A DNA stretch of 64,000 nucleotides from Ardenticatenales bacterium (GTDB lineage: Bacteria > Chloroflexota > Anaerolineae > Promineifilales > Promineifilaceae): NCBI GenBank assembly GCA_020634515.1, contig JACKBL010000001.1:1-64000 (forward strand), written 5' to 3'. The notes under the pieces are model-generated. The model was not told the origin of the DNA. It ran no database searches and saw only the letters and a program-made list of their open reading frames with translations. Below are positions 26,390-35,084 of the stretch, piece by piece. The position numbers were made by a program, and so were the translations under genes. Position 1 is the first letter of the stretch; each line of letters begins with the position of its first letter.

Positions 26390-27775
26390 TCAGGCGGGGA
26401 CGGTTTCGTAAAGGGAGGACTTGATCTTCAACACATCCCGCCGCACATTGGCATCGGTTTCGATAATGCCGGCAATCTTCTCATACCCATACAACACTGT
26501 CGTATGGTCCCGATTGCCCAGGTAGCCGCCAATTTGCGGGAAGGACGCATCCGTCTCGGTTCTTGCCAGGTACATCGCCATCTGGCGGGGGAAAGCCACG
26601 GCCCGGCTGCGGCTGCTGCCTGTGAGAGCGTCCAGCGTAATCCGGTAATGATTGGCAACCGCCGCCAAGACCTGCGACACAGTCACTTTTTCGGTATAGT
26701 GCAATAAATCCGCCAGGGCCATCGTGACCAACTGGTCATCAACCGATCCCCCATTTAATTCCGCATACGCAATAACCTTGTTGAGTGCCCCTTCTAATTC
26801 TCGAATGTTATTGCGTACATTGCGGGCAATTGTTTCCAGCACATGCCGCGGCACGTACACTTGTGAATGCTCCAGCTTTGCCTCCAGGATCGCCATGCGC
26901 GTTTCCACGTCTGGTTGCTGAATGTCCGCCATCAACCCCCACTCAAAACGAGACTGCAATCGCTCTTCCAGCGTGACCATGGCCTTGGGGGGACGGTCGC
27001 TGGAGAGGACGACCTGCTTGCCATTGCTGTGCAGCTCGTTGAATGTGTGGAAAAGCTCTTCCTGGGTGCTTTCTTTGCCGGCAATAAACTGAATATCGTC
27101 AATGAGCAGCACGTCAAGTGACCGGTATTTCTCCCGAAACTGGGCCATGTCGCGGCTGCGGATAGATTGAATAAGGTCGTTGGTGAAGGTTTCAGACGAT
27201 GTGTACAGGACGCGATAGCCGCTATCGCGGCACTTGTGCCCCACCGCGTGCAGCAGATGCGTTTTTCCCAAGCCCACGCCGCCGTAAATAAACAGTGGAT
27301 TGTAGGTTTGCCCCGGATTCTCGCCGACCGAGAGCGCCGCCGCGTGTGCCAGCCGGTTGCTGGGGCCAACGATGAATGTGGAAAAGCGGTAGCCATTATT
27401 GCGCAAACCATCTTCGTCCAACAGCGGATTCCCTGCCGCCGGGCGCGAGGAAAAGGAATGTTTGTGCCCGTTTGTTGTAGACGGGCCGGATGCGTCGCCG
27501 TTTGGGGACGGGCTTGCGGCGCCATTGTGTTCTGACCAGACCACAAAGCTTAAATCAACGGGTTCGGTGACAATCGCGTTCAATGTGCGCAGAATAGTCT
27601 CTTTCAATCGATTTTGCAGCCAATCTTTGGCATACGCATTGCGCACGCCTACGACATAGCCGCCTGCATCCGCGGAAATCAGGCGCGCATCGCGCAGCCA
27701 TGTGTTGAACGTGGCTTTTGTCATCTGTAGTTCAAGTTCGCCCAGAGTCGCTTTCCATGCTGATTCGGGGGACAC
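26390..27775 (-). CDS. dnaA: Chromosomal replication initiator DnaA
   Basis: AAA+ ATPase that binds DnaA boxes and opens oriC. I chose the GTG at 27775 (MSPESAWKATLGELE) because AAGGAGG lies 9 bp upstream; it gives 461 residues. Domain I is N-terminal, with a low-complexity linker around residues 95-125. Domain III has Walker A GGVGLGKTH (about 163) and Walker B LLIDDIQF (about 222). Domain IV carries the DNA-binding signature DHTTVLYGYEKI (about 421). The genes usually next to dnaA (dnaN, recF, rpmH, rnpA) are absent from both sides. Confidence 0.97.
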   Translation of the reverse strand: MSPESAWKATLGELELQMTKATFNTWLRDARLISADAGGYVVGVRNAYAKDWLQNRLKETILRTLNAIVTEPVDLSFVVWSEHNGAASPSPNGDASGPSTTNGHKHSFSSRPAAGNPLLDEDGLRNNGYRFSTFIVGPSNRLAHAAALSVGENPGQTYNPLFIYGGVGLGKTHLLHAVGHKCRDSGYRVLYTSSETFTNDLIQSIRSRDMAQFREKYRSLDVLLIDDIQFIAGKESTQEELFHTFNELHSNGKQVVLSSDRPPKAMVTLEERLQSRFEWGLMADIQQPDVETRMAILEAKLEHSQVYVPRHVLETIARNVRNNIRELEGALNKVIAYAELNGGSVDDQLVTMALADLLHYTEKVTVSQVLAAVANHYRITLDALTGSSRSRAVAFPRQMAMYLARTETDASFPQIGGYLGNRDHTTVLYGYEKIAGIIETDANVRRDVLKIKSSLYETVPA

Positions 27776-28018
27776 GTTGCACCACCTCCTTGTGCAAGGC
27801 AGGGAGCAATACACAACCACAGGCATACTCGCCCAGGCAGGAAATAATAAGCTCACCAGTTTGTTTTTGCGTAGGCCGTTGTCTTGCCACAGGGATGGCT
27901 CGTGGGCTTGACGTGTACTCCCCGTACTGCTCTGTTTCGACCAGGAGCCTCTTATGCGGTGACCTTGTCACGGTAGGGAGAGGCTGCCTGCTGGCTTGCT
28001 CCTTGAGAGCAAATGCCC

Positions 28019-28288
28019 AAAAAAGTAGGTGTGGTCACGGGGGCGAACCCCATTAGACCATTCTTAGGGCGCATCCGTCATAGAATCGCAGTGGATGGAT
28101 GCGTTGGCGGGTTCTGCTTCAATAGAACGACCACCGTTCATCATGAACGAACCCGGAGGGCTTCCGTACCTGCCCAGACCCCACTTTCTTGTCAGAGTGG
28201 ATCAGTTCCCGGCTGATGACCCTGGTTTTGCGACGACATGGCGATGTTTGGCGCAAAGTGACCAAACGACAACGGTGAAGACATTCTA
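28019..28288 (-). ncRNA. Candidate structured non-coding RNA upstream of dnaA
   Basis: On the minus strand a promoter-like TTGCGC, 17-bp spacer and TAGAAT (28283-28288) would start RNA near 28276. The stretch then folds into consecutive hairpins: GTTTGG/CCAAAC, ATCAG/CTGAT, CCACT/AGTGG, CGGA/TCCG, GTTCA/TGAAC, GTTCT/AGAAC, CGCATCC/GGATGCG, and GGTC-GGGG/CCCC-GACC. It ends at six T residues (28019-28024). That makes about 258 bases. No ORF fits. A phrase ATTGAAGCAGAACCC faintly recalls right ends of IS200/IS605 (omega RNA-type) elements, but no tnpB is present. It may be an independent RNA or part of the dnaA leader. Confidence 0.45.
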
Positions 28289-28777
28289 ACAAACGGACAG
28301 GTCTGGCGCAATTGAAAATGGCGTGAATTGCCTTAAAAGGTGCAAAATTTTTAGAATAGCGAAATGTTAAAATTATTACAGCGATTAAACATACGTCAGC
28401 CTTGATGCGGCCATATACCCAGGACTAGGGTATAATTGGTTGACGACGCCTATATGTGGGGGGAGTGGCTTTCCATAAGAAAAGTGATGTGGATGGTTCA
28501 TGGTTTGGCGTGGGGACCAGCAGCGTCGATTTGGGCGGCGCGTAATGCAACTTACGGACGTATTATTTAACATTGCGGAATTGCCGTGCCCATTGCCTGA
28601 ACCTGGCGGCGGCAACAGGCGCGCCGCGCCGGGCATTTGTCCTGCCGGCATCTCATCTATGCGTCTTTTCAGCAACGGGGTTTTCCGGGCCGTGCCGGCA
28701 AAACCAGGCGATTATCGGCGACTTTGTTCTTTGTCATGCTTGACCGGTGTCTTCTCAATCAAGTGGGGCAAAGTTGG

Positions 28778-28835
28778 CTGAGCGTGTCGAAACCAACGGC
28801 CTTCGACACGCTCAGGGGCCTTCGACACGCTCAGG
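28778..28835. repeat. Palindromic CTGAGCGTGTCGAA repeats
   Basis: CTGAGCGTGTCGAA (28778-28791) is followed by two inverted copies of CCTTCGACACGCTCAGG (28800-28816 and 28819-28835). This is a REP-like intergenic repeat of a type widespread in bacteria. A relaxed relative, GCCTGAGCCTGCCGAAGGC, lies near 39540. Confidence 0.8.
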
Positions 28836-28887
28836 CTGCGGTTTGCCCAAAATGGAGAAGTTCCCAGTTCCCAGTTCCCTTGACTGC

Positions 28888-28917
28888 TTGACAATGGTAT
28901 CACGAATTAGCTAGAAT
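28888..28917 (+). promoter_or_regulatory. Promoter of spoVS
   Basis: TTGACA (28888-28893), an 18-bp spacer and TAGAAT (28912-28917) form a near-consensus housekeeping promoter. The predicted start near 28924 gives a leader of about 119 bases containing an imperfect CTTGAAAGG/CCTTTCATCAAG hairpin just before the gene. Confidence 0.6.
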
Positions 28918-29042
28918 CTGAGTACAATTTCTCGAGTATAGCCAGACTCATCCTCCGTCGCAATTTGCCCCATCTTAACACTTGAAAGGTATTTCCCCTT
29001 TCATCAAGCAGAAGAGACCCCCCCAAGGATCGGAGACATAAA

Positions 29043-29321
29043 ATGAGTGTCATTAAAGTATCTGCCACATCCCGCACTGCAGCCGTGGCCGGTGCCGTTG
29101 CTGGCGTCATCCGTGAGAGCGGACGGGCAGAGGTGCAGGCCATTGGTGCCGGCGCGGTCAACCAGGCCATAAAGGCGATTGCCATTGCCCGCGGCTATCT
29201 GTTGGAAGAAAATGTTGATGTTGTTTGCGTGCCCTCTTTTGTCGAGGTTGACATTGATGGTCACGAGCGGACGGCGTTGCGTGTCGTTGTGGAGTTGCGC
29301 CCCGGCCTCGAGTCTGGCTAG
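29043..29321 (+). CDS. spoVS: Stage V sporulation protein S (SpoVS)
   Basis: A 92-residue member of the highly conserved SpoVS family, Alba-like small proteins. The diagnostic core is VAGAVAGVIRE...AEVQAIGAGAVNQAIKAIAIARGYL, followed by VPSFVEVDIDGHERTALRVVVE. In Bacillus it affects septation and spore coat assembly. It also occurs in non-sporulating lineages, where a nucleic-acid-binding or developmental role is suspected. It has its own promoter. Confidence 0.95.
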   Translation: MSVIKVSATSRTAAVAGAVAGVIRESGRAEVQAIGAGAVNQAIKAIAIARGYLLEENVDVVCVPSFVEVDIDGHERTALRVVVELRPGLESG

Positions 29322-29549
29322 CCGGGGGTTTCTTTCCTGGAATGCGGCACGGATGCCGGCATCACGCGAATGACCCCCCCCATCGTCAGTTAGAAGCGCC
29401 CGTTGGCGCGTGTCTGGCGCGGGAGCCATGCCTGGCGGACATGGTGCAAAAGATAGTCCGCCGCGCCATTCTTGCCCCCACAGCAGTTGGAATCCGGGCT
29501 TTGCGCCCGCACTATACCCCCTGCCTGCAACTTGCGTTAAAATCCCCCC

Positions 29550-29978
29550 ATGTTAATCCGATTCGTTCTATATGGACTGGGTGGCTGGTGCGGCGAGATC
29601 GTCTTTACGGCGCTGACGGAAAGCCTGCCACGGCGAGATTGGCGGCTGGTGGGGACGAGCTACCTGTGGATGTTTCCCATCTACGGCTTAATCGCGCCCC
29701 TCTATGAGCCGGCGCATGACTGGATTCGCAACGTGCCCTGGCTGGGGCGAGCGCTCGTTTGGTCGCTAGGGTTCACGTTTATCGAGCTGGCGACCGGCTG
29801 GCTGCTGGCACGCCTGACGGGGCGCTGCCCCTGGGATTATTCACGCAAGCGGCTGGCGATCAATGCCTACATTCGCTGGGACTACTTCCCGGTGTGGGCG
29901 GTGGTCGGCCTGGCTATGGAACCGGTGCATGATTTTTTGGTGCGCCTGACGCCGGCGATTACCGCGGCGTTGGGTTAA
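29550..29978 (+). CDS. CmpB-like putative ABC-transporter type IV membrane protein (PF06541)
   Basis: A 142-residue protein with four hydrophobic segments. YGLGGWCGEIVFTAL near the start and PWDYS near residue 93 are characteristic of the CmpB/PF06541 family, whose biochemical role is unknown. TAAAAT (about 29535-29540) ends 9 bp before the ATG and there is no Shine-Dalgarno site, so a near-leaderless mRNA is likely. A family C repeat begins 3 bp after the stop. Confidence 0.75.
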   Translation: MLIRFVLYGLGGWCGEIVFTALTESLPRRDWRLVGTSYLWMFPIYGLIAPLYEPAHDWIRNVPWLGRALVWSLGFTFIELATGWLLARLTGRCPWDYSRKRLAINAYIRWDYFPVWAVVGLAMEPVHDFLVRLTPAITAALG

Positions 29979-29980
29979 GA

Positions 29981-30068
29981 TTGAGTTCACTGAAAAAACC
30001 GGGTTTTTCGTGTCCGGCCGAAATTCAGAGTGGTTCATGTGTAAAAACCCGGTTTTTGGCCTTTTTTC
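29981..30068 (+). repeat. Repeat family C, copy 1 (CCGGG hairpin element)
   Basis: It contains AAAAACCGGGTTTTT near the start and AAAAACCCGGTTTTT near the end. These are reverse complements of each other, followed by GGCCTTTTTT. The interior has CAGAGTGGTTCATGTG. A second copy at 34960-35050 is nearly identical. The structure plus terminal T run could act as the terminator of the CmpB-like gene. Confidence 0.85.
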
Positions 30069-30189
30069 AGTAGAGTCAAGGTTAATTTTGCGCGAATCCT
30101 TCAGGACGACAACGGGATTTTGGGACGTTGTGAACACGCCCTTTATGTTAACTTTTTGTTGTCGTATTCGTAAGTGAGAGCAAGACACG

Positions 30190-30903
30190 ATGCTACGACC
30201 GGAGGATTTTTTTACGTTGGAGGATGAACTGGCGGCGGAGATTTTTGCCGGCATTGATCCCCTCTGGCACGCGCTTCCCCAACTCGCCCACCATGTGCGG
30301 CGGCTCACCCAGGACCGCCAGACCATCCTCGGTCAGGTGATGCCCGGCGCATTCCTCGGCGACCGTCCGCTCTACATCGCCCCTGACGCGCGCATTGAAC
30401 CAGGCGCATACGTCGAAGGCCCCGCCTACATTGGACCGGGTGTGGTGGTGCGTCATGGGGCGCTGGTGCGGGAAAACGTGATCATGCTTGGCGGCAGCCT
30501 CCTGGGGCACGCCAGCGAAGCCAAGAACAGTCTCTTTCTGCCCCACGCCCACGCGCCCCATTTCAACTACGTCGGCGATAGCATCCTCGGCGGCGGCGTG
30601 AACCTGGGCGCGGGCACAAAACTGAGCAACCTGGCGATGAACAGCCGCAAAGACCCCGTCACCGGAAAAAGACCCACTGTGCGTGTGTTGATTGCCGGCA
30701 TCTGGTACGATACCGGACTCGCCAAAATAGGCGCCATCCTCGGTGATGGCGTGCAGACAGGCTGCAACGCCGTCCTCAATCCCGGCTGCCTCGTTGGCCG
30801 CGGCAGCATGATCTACGCCAACCTCAGCCTGCGCAAAGGGTACTACCCGCCAGACACGCTGGTCAAACTACGTCAACAAACCGAGAGCGTTTCCCTTACC
30901 TGA
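30190..30903 (+). CDS. Left-handed beta-helix (hexapeptide-repeat) protein, nucleotidyl/acyltransferase C-domain type
   Basis: A 237-residue protein. After a roughly 60-residue helical start come hexapeptide repeats (YIAPDARIEPGAYVEGPAYIGPGVVVRHGAL, then SLLGHASEAKNS, and ILGDGVQTGCNAVLNPGCLVGRGSMI). This matches the LbH domain of UDP-GlcNAc pyrophosphorylase/GlmU-type enzymes without the nucleotidyltransferase domain. It may be an acetyltransferase or a sugar-nucleotide pathway subunit. Perfect 8-bp arms ACGACAAC/GTTGTCGT lie upstream (30106-30113 and 30158-30165). It is followed within 30 bp by the M3 peptidase. Confidence 0.8.
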   Translation: MLRPEDFFTLEDELAAEIFAGIDPLWHALPQLAHHVRRLTQDRQTILGQVMPGAFLGDRPLYIAPDARIEPGAYVEGPAYIGPGVVVRHGALVRENVIMLGGSLLGHASEAKNSLFLPHAHAPHFNYVGDSILGGGVNLGAGTKLSNLAMNSRKDPVTGKRPTVRVLIAGIWYDTGLAKIGAILGDGVQTGCNAVLNPGCLVGRGSMIYANLSLRKGYYPPDTLVKLRQQTESVSLT

Positions 30904-30930
30904 GGGGACGACGACTGCCTGGAGAAAACC

Positions 30931-32721
30931 GTGACCCATACCGCGAAACCATTCCAACAACAGCCCTGGAGCCTGACAGACCTTTTCCCTGCCCTGGATA
31001 GCGCCGAAGTGACCGCGGCGCTGGCGACGTTGCAAGAAACCGCCGCCCGTTTTGAGCAGATGCGCTCTCGGTTGCGTCCGGACATCGACACAGCGGCGTT
31101 CCTGGATATGGTGCGCCAATATGAAGACGTGGACCGGCAGGCCAGCCGCCTCCAGGGCTTTGCCCGACTCAGCTTCACGGCGGATACGCAGAACCAACGG
31201 GTGCAAAGCTTTCAGGCGGAAATGCGGCAACATATCGCCGAGATCATCAATCGTACCCTCTTTTTCTCGCTCTGGTGGAAAGAAATCGATGACGCCAACG
31301 CCGCCCGCCTCATGGACGCCAGCGGCGATTACGCCTACTGGTTGGACGCGCTGCGCCGCCAGAAGCCGTACACTCTTTCCGAATCGGAGGAGAAGATCAT
31401 TAACCTGAAGAACGTCAACGGTGTGCGCGCCCTGACGACACTGTACGAGGCGATCACCAATCGTTACACGTTTAAGTTGACGGTTGACGGGCAGGAAAAA
31501 GAGTTGACGCGCGGGGAACTACAAGCCTACTACCGCGACCCCGACCCGGACGTGCGCGCCGCTTGCTACCGGTCCCTGCACCATGTGTACACGCAGGATG
31601 CGCCCATCCTGGGGCAGATCTACCAGTCCGTGGTGCGCGACTGGCGCAGTGAGCACCTGAACCTGCGCGGGTTTGCCGCGCCTATTTCCGTGCGCAATCT
31701 GATGAATGACGTGCCCGATGCCGTGGTCGATACGCTGCTGCAAGTGTGCCAGGCGAATGCGCCGCTGTTTCACCGGTATTTCCGCCTGAAGGCGCAATGG
31801 CTGGGCGTGGAAAAACTACGCCGCTACGATATTTACGCGCCATTTGCGCGCACCACGAAGCGTTACGACTTCGGCGACGCCGCGGACCTGGTGCTGCGCA
31901 GCTTCCGCGAGTTCGACCCGCATATCGCCGACCTGGCCAGGCGGGTGTTCGTGGAGAATCATCTGGACAGCGAAGTGCGCAAGGGGAAGCGCAGTGGCGC
32001 GTTTTGCGCCACGATTGAACCGGCGCTCACGCCGTGGGTGTCGTTGTCCTACCAGGGCCGCCCGGATGACGTCGCCACGCTGGCGCACGAACTGGGGCAC
32101 GCGATTCATAGTTTACTGGCCGACCACCATTCGGTGCTGACGCAGCAATCTTCGCTGCCGCTGGCGGAAACGGCGTCTACATTCGCGGAGATGCTGGTCA
32201 TTGATCGCTTGCTGGCGGAGGACCCGAATCCAGAGGTAGAACGCGATTTGCTGTTTACGCAGTTGGATGATGCGTACGCCACAATTATGCGGCAGGCGTA
32301 CCTGGCGCTGTTTGAGCGAGAGGCGCACGGGCGCATTGCCGCGGGGGCGTCGGTGGATGCGTTGTCGGACCTTTATCTCGACTTGCTGCGGGAGCAGTTT
32401 GGGGATGCGCTGGATTTGAGTGACGATTTCCGCGTGGAGTGGGTGGAAATTCCGCACATTTACGCGGTTCCGTTTTATGTGTATGCGTATGCGTTTGGGC
32501 AGTTGCTGGTGTTGTCGCTGTATCAGCAGTATTTACAGGAAGGCGAGGCGTTTAAGCCGCGATATAAGGCGATTTTGGCCGCGGGCGGGTCGGCTGCGCC
32601 TGTGGTGGTCTTGGAAAATGCCGGCATTGACGTCCATTCCGCCGACTTCTGGCAAGGTGGGTTCGACGTCGTCGCCCATACCCTCGACCGCCTGGCGCAA
32701 ATTCCCCTGCCCACGCGGTAG
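30931..32721 (+). CDS. M3 family oligoendopeptidase (PepF-type)
   Basis: A 596-residue cytosolic zinc oligopeptidase. The zinc site HELGHAIH lies at about residue 388, with the downstream Glu in LAETASTFAEML. The N-terminal helical domain and length are typical of PepF/M3B. The start is the GTG at 30931, preceded by GGAG. It probably forms a short operon with the LbH protein. It degrades peptides released by proteases or taken up from outside. Confidence 0.93.
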   Translation: MTHTAKPFQQQPWSLTDLFPALDSAEVTAALATLQETAARFEQMRSRLRPDIDTAAFLDMVRQYEDVDRQASRLQGFARLSFTADTQNQRVQSFQAEMRQHIAEIINRTLFFSLWWKEIDDANAARLMDASGDYAYWLDALRRQKPYTLSESEEKIINLKNVNGVRALTTLYEAITNRYTFKLTVDGQEKELTRGELQAYYRDPDPDVRAACYRSLHHVYTQDAPILGQIYQSVVRDWRSEHLNLRGFAAPISVRNLMNDVPDAVVDTLLQVCQANAPLFHRYFRLKAQWLGVEKLRRYDIYAPFARTTKRYDFGDAADLVLRSFREFDPHIADLARRVFVENHLDSEVRKGKRSGAFCATIEPALTPWVSLSYQGRPDDVATLAHELGHAIHSLLADHHSVLTQQSSLPLAETASTFAEMLVIDRLLAEDPNPEVERDLLFTQLDDAYATIMRQAYLALFEREAHGRIAAGASVDALSDLYLDLLREQFGDALDLSDDFRVEWVEIPHIYAVPFYVYAYAFGQLLVLSLYQQYLQEGEAFKPRYKAILAAGGSAAPVVVLENAGIDVHSADFWQGGFDVVAHTLDRLAQIPLPTR

Positions 32722-32876
32722 GCCGCTTGCCGTTTTGGTCTGGACGTGATAAAAAGCGCGTTCGTCAGGCTGGTAAATCACCTGTTGATGGCGTGCCGGC
32801 ATCATTCAATTGAAGCGTTAGTAGGGGGTGGGCTTGCGCCCGCCCTACCTGACCCTGGTAAAAGAAGGGCAAGAAG

Positions 32877-33461
32877 ATGAGAGATAGTGAAACCGTAGTT
32901 ATTGTTTCCGGGCTGCCTCGTTCCGGGACATCCATGATGATGAAGATGTTGGAAGCGGGCGGACTGGTTCCCCTGACCGACGAAATCCGCGAGGCCGATT
33001 CCGACAACCCCAAAGGGTATTACGAATTTGAGCGCGTGAAGCAGCTCGACAAAGGGGATAAGGAATGGGTAGTGGATGCCCGCGGCAAAGTTGTCAAAGT
33101 CATTTCCGCGTTGCTGCGCCATTTGCCCGATGATTACCACTACAAAGTCATCTTTATGCGACGGGCGCTGGAAGAAACGCTGCGTTCACAAAAGAAAATG
33201 ATGGTGCGTCGGGGCACGGACAATGACAAAGTCAACGATGAGCAAATGTCCATGTTATTTCGCGCGCACCTGAAGCAGGTGGAAGCGTGGCTGGCGAAAC
33301 AGCCGAATATGGGCGTTATGTATGTCAGCTACAACGAGATGCTCACCGACCCCACGACGCAGGCGGAAGCGGTTAATGATTTTCTGGGCGGCGGACTGGA
33401 CCTGGAGAAGATGGTCGGCGTTGTAGACCCGAAGCTTTACCGAAATCGTCAGTCACCCTGA
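32877..33461 (+). CDS. Sulfotransferase-like P-loop protein
   Basis: A 194-residue protein with a 5-prime-phosphosulfate loop SGLPRSGTSMMMKML near the N terminus and a later FMRRALEETLRSQKKMM helix corresponding to the 3-prime-phosphate site. This matches the compact bacterial sulfotransferase family (PAPS-dependent). The acceptor is unknown. GAAGGGCAAGAAG precedes the ATG. A GTAGGG...CCCTAC hairpin (about 32820-32847) lies upstream. It converges on the CinA/NadD-like gene. Confidence 0.82.
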   Translation: MRDSETVVIVSGLPRSGTSMMMKMLEAGGLVPLTDEIREADSDNPKGYYEFERVKQLDKGDKEWVVDARGKVVKVISALLRHLPDDYHYKVIFMRRALEETLRSQKKMMVRRGTDNDKVNDEQMSMLFRAHLKQVEAWLAKQPNMGVMYVSYNEMLTDPTTQAEAVNDFLGGGLDLEKMVGVVDPKLYRNRQSP

Positions 33462-33518
33462 AATCATCAGGCAACCTGAAAACCCCAAACGTGACGTGCT
33501 TCCGCAGGCGCGTTGTGT

Positions 33519-34673
33519 CTAACGGCTGCCCCGCTGGCCTGTTGCGCGCAGGTGCGTGGATGAAATGTCCAGGCGGAAGCGTTGGCTGGGGATCGGCTCA
33601 AAAAGATCGGCATAGGGCGGGGGAGCCGGCAGCGCCGCTGCCTCATGAAAACGTCCCGCATCATCCTGTCGCCCGGCCACCAAAAAACGACAGCCTAGCG
33701 CCCGTATTCGTTCCAGCGCGGCCATCATGCTGGTTTCGCTATTCTCATAGAAGCGCGGCTGCAAGACGCGCAATGCTGTATCGTACCCTACGGCAAAAAT
33801 GGCCCCCGGGTAAATTTCTGCTTTGGCGACAAAGGTGGGCGCGTTGCTTACCAGAACCGGCCAGCGCCCCGCGAACTGAGCCATGCGCCGCAAAATGTCT
33901 GCTTCCGCCAGGGCCGGTTTTTCCGCATTCACCGCCGTCAGCTCGAAGGCGGGGGGGCGGCCCGTTATGTCGCCGGCAATCTGCGCCAGTCGTAGATGCC
34001 CTTCATGCAGGGGATTAAAGGATCCGGAGAGGACGACCATTGGCTCCGCGAGGCTGCCATTTGCCAACCCGTCCGCCTGTAGATGGAAGCAGCGAATCTG
34101 GTGACGGTAAACCTGACGCGCCAGCGCCGCCAGGTCGGTTGTGCCCGTTTCCAGCGAATCCGCCACGCCCAGGTCGAGTGGGAGGGACACACCCGCGCCG
34201 AATGAATCTGATAGGGCATTGAGTATCTGGCGGCTGACCAGTTCCTCTTCTTCTTCGCGTTGTCGCGCTCCCTTCTCCAATTCCAGGCGATACCAGACGA
34301 TTTTCTCCGTTTTCCAGGTGGCGATGTGGGCGCGGTGCGCGCCGCGCTTGGGGCGGTCGGTGACGATGGCCGCGGTGCAAGCCAGCCCCACCAGTTGGTT
34401 TTCCGCGTGGTGCAGCCAGCGTGCGCGGCTGAAGGCACGTCCGGCCATGAGGCGGGCGGTGCTGCCGGCCACGTATTTGGCGGGCGGTTGCCCCAGGAAG
34501 TCGTCAAAGGCGGCCCAGTCGTAGGGGATAAGGGCTTCGAGGAGGGTGCGGGAGGCGCCGGGCACGCCCAGGAGCCAGGCCAGCGCCTGGCTGCCCGCGC
34601 CTGCCGTGACGAGGACGACGCGCCCATGTGCGTCGTGAAGGGTTTGTACCAGTTGTGTGATTTCCGGTGTCAT
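33519..34673 (-). CDS. Fusion of a CinA/PncC-like domain with a NadD-like nucleotidylyltransferase domain
   Basis: A 384-residue protein with two recognisable halves. Residues 1-165 resemble the CinA C-terminal (PncC, nicotinamide-mononucleotide deamidase) fold, e.g. VLVTAGAGSQALAWLLGVPGASRTLLEALIPY and VGLACTAAI. Residues 205-384 carry LSGSFNPLHEGHLRLA, the HxGH nucleotidylyltransferase motif, and a late DISSTHLR (ISSTxLR). Known enzymes with these domains deamidate NMN and adenylylate NaMN, so the fusion could channel pyridine-nucleotide salvage. The assignment of both activities is inference. Confidence 0.8.
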   Translation of the reverse strand: MTPEITQLVQTLHDAHGRVVLVTAGAGSQALAWLLGVPGASRTLLEALIPYDWAAFDDFLGQPPAKYVAGSTARLMAGRAFSRARWLHHAENQLVGLACTAAIVTDRPKRGAHRAHIATWKTEKIVWYRLELEKGARQREEEEELVSRQILNALSDSFGAGVSLPLDLGVADSLETGTTDLAALARQVYRHQIRCFHLQADGLANGSLAEPMVVLSGSFNPLHEGHLRLAQIAGDITGRPPAFELTAVNAEKPALAEADILRRMAQFAGRWPVLVSNAPTFVAKAEIYPGAIFAVGYDTALRVLQPRFYENSETSMMAALERIRALGCRFLVAGRQDDAGRFHEAAALPAPPPYADLFEPIPSQRFRLDISSTHLRATGQRGSR

Positions 34674-34777
34674 GCGGGGATTTTAACAGAAATGCGATGG
34701 GTGCTGGTATATTCAAGTCGGAATTTGACACGAATTCCGCGAATGAATCAGAATTGGACGCTGGCGTTTTTGGCGCG

Positions 34778-34845
34778 GAGGTTTTAGCCGGTCCACATAT
34801 GGAGGGAGACCCGGCTAAAGCCTCGATTCCGATCACCCTATGTGG
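34778..34845 (+). repeat. Repeat family D, copy 1 (pseudoknot-capable)
   Basis: A 68-bp element. GAGGTTTTAGCCGG pairs with CCGGCTAAAGCCTC (13 Watson-Crick pairs plus one G-T). The loop contains CCACATA, which can pair with TATGTGG at the 3-prime end, forming an H-type pseudoknot. The second copy at 37500-37567 has the same length. The two copies flank the glycosyltransferase gene at 35085 in direct orientation. Confidence 0.8.
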
Positions 34846-34959
34846 ATTTCCCCAGACACGAGTCAGAATTTGACGCGCATTGCACGAATGTCAGGCGTTT
34901 TGCGGATGAGGCCGTGGTAGGGGACGTTGCTCATTTTCTGACTGTGGTCAATAATAATC

Positions 34960-35050
34960 TTGAGTCACTGAAAAAACCGGGTTTTTCGAGTGCCCGGCCA
35001 AAATTACCAGAGTGGTTCATGTGTAAAAACCCGGTTTTTGGCCTTTTTTG
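34960..35050 (+). repeat. Repeat family C, copy 2
   Basis: Nearly identical to 29981-30068: CACTGAAAAAACCGGG, then GTGGTTCATGTGTAAAAAC and CCGGTTTTTGGCCTTTTTT. It ends 34 bp before the next gene start. The remaining 34674-35084 region holds repeat D copy 1 and no gene. Confidence 0.88.
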
Positions 35051-35084
35051 AACAGGGTGCGAGTTTTTGGAGGAAGAAACGCTC

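Larger units (their letters stand above)
27776..29042. other. 1.27-kb gene-free region between dnaA and spoVS
   Basis: No convincing ORF was seen on either strand. It contains the candidate RNA at 28019-28288, a further hairpin AGCCTCT/AGAGGCT at 27946-27985 with inner GTGAC/GTCAC, and TATACCC/GGGTATA hairpin arms around 28413-28433 that include a TATAAT. It also holds the TTCGACACGCTCAGG repeats at 28778-28835 and the spoVS promoter. No TTATCCACA boxes were noticed here. Confidence 0.6.

Noticed and set aside
28100..28180. IS200/IS605 element with omega RNA
   Set aside because: Only a short GAAGCAGAACCC resemblance; no TnpA or TnpB reading frame or remnants in the surrounding 1.2 kb.
28019..28288. 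RNase P, tmRNA, 6S or SRP RNA
   Set aside because: Hallmark sequences (such as GAGGAAAGTCC or a tRNA-like TTCGA arm with CCA end) were not found on either strand.
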